64,000 bases of DNA from Achatina immaculata. Taxonomy: Eukaryota; Mollusca; Gastropoda; Stylommatophora; Achatinidae. The stretch lies in the NCBI GenBank assembly GCA_009760885.1, contig CM019713.1, positions 28,948,927-29,012,926 of the forward strand, given 5' to 3'. Position 1 is the stretch's first letter; every line of letters starts with the position of its first letter. This document shows, piece by piece, positions 61,606-64,000 of the stretch. The notes below the pieces were generated by a model, which searched no databases, had not been told where the DNA came from, and saw only the letters and a program-made list of their open reading frames with translations. Position numbers and translations under genes: made by a program.

Positions 61606-62067
61606 CTGAAATGTGAATAGATGTTCAGGCCATGGCTATAATAAGTAACATACATACTAAGTCACACCTTTGTTCTGAAAGCAATTACTCTTAAAGCCCA
61701 ATGATAAAGATATTCTTGGTGATAGTGAAGATGGGACGAGATCATCACTGCTTTCTTGATCTCACTGGGTGTCCATTAAGATGCTTTCCTAACAAGCTGC
61801 AGTGAGAGACTTCCCAGTTAGTTCTATCACTCTGATCTCTACTTCTTTCACCAGGTATTTACATGTTGCTTTCATGTGATCTTTATGGAACTAAAGCTTT
61901 CATTCACTAGTTAGGCTACCAGAATTTTTTTTTTTAATTATTATGCCAACAGTTAACACCAAAAAATGATTAGACAAAATATTGAAAATATGATCAAAAC
62001 TAAGTTATATTGGCTTTAAAATTTCTCTTTACACTAAATTTTTCATAAATGCCTGATAAAATATCTT

Positions 62068-62156
62068 ACAGCTTACATCCTTCTCTGCCATTAAATGTCG
62101 TATAGGTCTTGCATGGTAGTTTGCCAAGATTTCCTGTTTTCGGCGAGCTTTTCAAC
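62068..62156 (-). mobile_element. LINE-C 3' terminus fragment
   Basis: cttacatccttctctgccat taaatgtcg ... ggcgagcttttcaacg matches the 3' end of LINE-C on the minus strand. It directly abuts LINE-D on the plus strand. Confidence 0.75.
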
Positions 62157-63893
62157 GTTGTCACAATGAAATACAAAGCGGGTATGCTCAGGTCAAGTCA
62201 GCATTCCAGACAATGAGACACATCTTGTGCAACAGATCCATATCAATGGAAACAAGATTCCGAGTACTTAAATGTTACATCAAGCCAATTTTGTTTTATG
62301 GGTGTAAAGCTTGGTCTATGAATAAGAGAGTACAATGAGAAATGGAGGCCATGGAGATATGGTTTATAAAAAGGATGTTGAAGGTACCATGGACAGCCAA
62401 GAAAACCAATGAAGAAGTCTTAAGAAAGGCCAGAGTTAAAAAGCAAATTATAGCAAAGATCAGAGGCAGACATGCGAGATTTATAGGACATTTCCTGAGA
62501 ACAGGAAAATTGCAACACAATGTGGCAATCATTGTTAAAATACCAAAAAAGGGCAACCTTAGTGACTGTAACATCTGGAGAGAAGTAACCTTAATATCAG
62601 TTGTGTCAAAAGTATTTTGCAAGGTCATTTTGAATAGACTCAAAGATATCGTGGATACTGCAATGAGAGAAGAACAAGCAGGATTTCGAAAAGGGAGAAG
62701 CTGTCTCGACCAGATCTTTACTCTCAGAATAATACTTGAAGAACATATTGAAAAGCAGAAACCATTAATACTGAACTTCATAGATTTTAAAAAGGCATTT
62801 GATAGCATACACAGAGATTCATTATGGAGAATTTTATGTCTATATGGAATACCATCTAAAATTGTCAACATCATTAAGGACTTATACAATGGATTTGTTT
62901 GTGCAGTCAAGACAGAAGAAGGGATGAGTGAATGGTTCCAGATTGAAACAGGCGTGAAACAAGTATGTATACTGTCTCCTTTACTTTTTGGGATTACAAT
63001 AGACTTCATAATGGAAAAATGCTGCACAGGTAACACAGGTATTGACTGGGTACATGGGACCAAACTAGACGATCTTGATTTTGCTGATGACATAACTCTT
63101 ATCAGTAATAATGTGAATTCCATGCAAGAAAAAACAGATAGCCTGTCTTCACTGGCTAGCAAAATAGGACTTGAAATTAACAAGGACAAAACAAAAATAT
63201 TGAAAATTCCCATCAATCAAAATGGAAAAATACACATAGAAGGGACAGATATTGAAGAAGTCAATCAATTTGCATACCTTGGCAGCTACATAGACCAGGA
63301 TGGTGACACTAGAAAGGAAGTTAGGATCAGAATTGCAAAAGCAGCATCAACTTCAAGAACCTTGAGAACATATGGAATTCAAAAGTTATAAGCACAAAGT
63401 TAAGACTATTCAATTCAAATGTAATATCCACCCTCATTTATGCATGCGAAAGCTGGAAAACAACTAAAGAAATAGACAAGAAATTAGACTCTTTTGAAAA
63501 CAAATGCCTAAGGATAATACTCGGCATCAAGTGGAATGAATTCAAGAACAATGCAGAGATAAGACAGATGACTGAACAACAACCAGTCTCATGGGTGATC
63601 AGGAAAAGGAGATGGACATATGTTGGTCACTTGATGAGAAGAAATGATCAGAGAATCCCAAAACAAGCTATCAGGTGAAACACAACAGGCCGAAGAAAAA
63701 GAGGCAGACCGCGTGAAACTCTGAAGAGGACATTATTAAGAGGGCCAAATTAACAGGCATAAAATCCTTCGATGAGGTTGAAGGAAGAAGAGACAGAGGA
63801 AGACAGAGAGAGAATCTGTCAATGTGGCTAGGAAGAAAGCCACCGGCGGATCTCATAATCAAGTCTAAAGACAGGGAATTGTGGAGAGAAATG
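62157..63893 (+). mobile_element. LINE-D with LINE-C inserted (chimeric block)
   Basis: LINE-D C-terminal sequence (CYIKPILFYGCKAWSMNKRV, WTAKKTNEEVLRKARVKKQI, RARFIGHFLRTGKLQHN) stops near 62520. LINE-C sequence follows to about 63775, then LINE-D resumes (RRDRGRQRENLSMWLGRKPP, KDRELWREM). The two LINE-D parts are adjacent in the 39.5-41.3-kb copy, so LINE-C was inserted into LINE-D. Confidence 0.83.
62342..63391 (+). pseudogene. Fused LINE-D/LINE-C reverse transcriptase ORF
   Basis: A single 349-codon open frame. Residues 1-60 are the LINE-D C-terminus; from VAIIVKIPKKGNLSDCNIWR on it is LINE-C reverse transcriptase with EEQAGFRKGRSCLDQIFTLR, NFIDFKKAFDSIHRDSLWRI, GVKQVCILSPLLFGITIDFI (usual QGC is QVC) and DLDFADDITLISNN. 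Target-primed reverse transcription is the family function. The fusion looks accidental, created by insertion in frame. Confidence 0.85.
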
Positions 63894-64000
63894 ATTGTAT
63901 GGCCACTCCATGTTTGACATAATGTTCCAGCAATCTGTTCATGGCTGCAGATTCAGAACTGTTGCTTGAATTGGCAATTTGACTAGATTCTCTGAGTGCA
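63894..64000 (-). mobile_element. LINE-E fragment, runs off the window
   Basis: tgtatggccactccatgttt gacataatgttcc ... ctctgagtgca matches 54223-54333 almost base for base (one difference seen). Confidence 0.9.

Overview
This is eukaryotic, AT-rich, metazoan DNA: coding exons are short and separated by kilobase-scale introns with GT/GC...AG borders, and the introns are crowded with transposable elements. APE-type LINEs with microsatellite 3' tails, Penelope-like elements with a GIY-YIG domain, piggyBac and hAT elements, tRNA-derived SINEs, and a multi-vWA extracellular protein with Thr/Pro-rich linkers together fit a lophotrochozoan, most likely a mollusc. That assignment is inference; nothing here is species-specific.

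One host gene spans nearly the whole window on the minus strand (about 61.6 kb down to 0.3 kb). I find 20 exons. Its start lies beyond the right edge and its end beyond the left edge. Four von Willebrand factor A (vWA) modules follow one another. Each is encoded by three exons of exactly 184, 167 and 216 bp (189 codons), with intron phases 1-2-1-1. Thr/Pro/Gln-rich linker exons of 66-123 bp, all phase 1-1, separate the modules. A fifth, divergent vWA module at the left has a differently placed intron and keeps the DxSxS metal-site motif. The four main modules have lost the recognisable MIDAS residues. The frame stays open across all junctions, so the gene looks functional: a secreted or matrix-type adhesive or structural protein.

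Layout of the mobile DNA, left to right. 1.1-8.1 kb: Penelope-like element (PLE), LINE-B 3' fragment, second PLE fragment, and a long 5'-truncated LINE-A. 9.2-12.6 kb: complete piggyBac element with TTAA ends and one in-frame stop. 15.6-16.5 kb: tandem LINE-A tails. 17-23 kb: SINEs, a piggyBac-like MITE, a LINE-A copy and a hAT transposase relic. 23.1-27.9 kb: near full-length LINE-B carrying three nested insertions. 29.7-36.7 kb: two more MITEs, LINE-C, a hAT MITE with 8-bp target duplication, LINE-A and a Tigger/pogo relic. 39.5-42.4 kb: LINE-D with nested LINE-A, then LINE-C. 43.4-46.2 kb: a 32-bp minisatellite, a SINE and LINE-B. 47.6-48.0 kb: PLE terminal sequences. 49.7-58.7 kb: SINE, LINE-C/LINE-A, four minisatellites and an RNase H-bearing LINE (LINE-E). 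60.0-64.0 kb: LINE-A and a LINE-D/LINE-C chimera.

Family letters (LINE-A to LINE-F) are labels I use inside this window only. The transposons do not cooperate with the vWA gene; they sit in its introns, and none interrupts an exon. The observations I would check first are the loss of the metal site in four tandem vWA domains beside one that keeps it, the uniform exon cassette, hairpin junctions at 5'-truncated LINE insertions, and a minisatellite that arose inside a LINE RNase H region.
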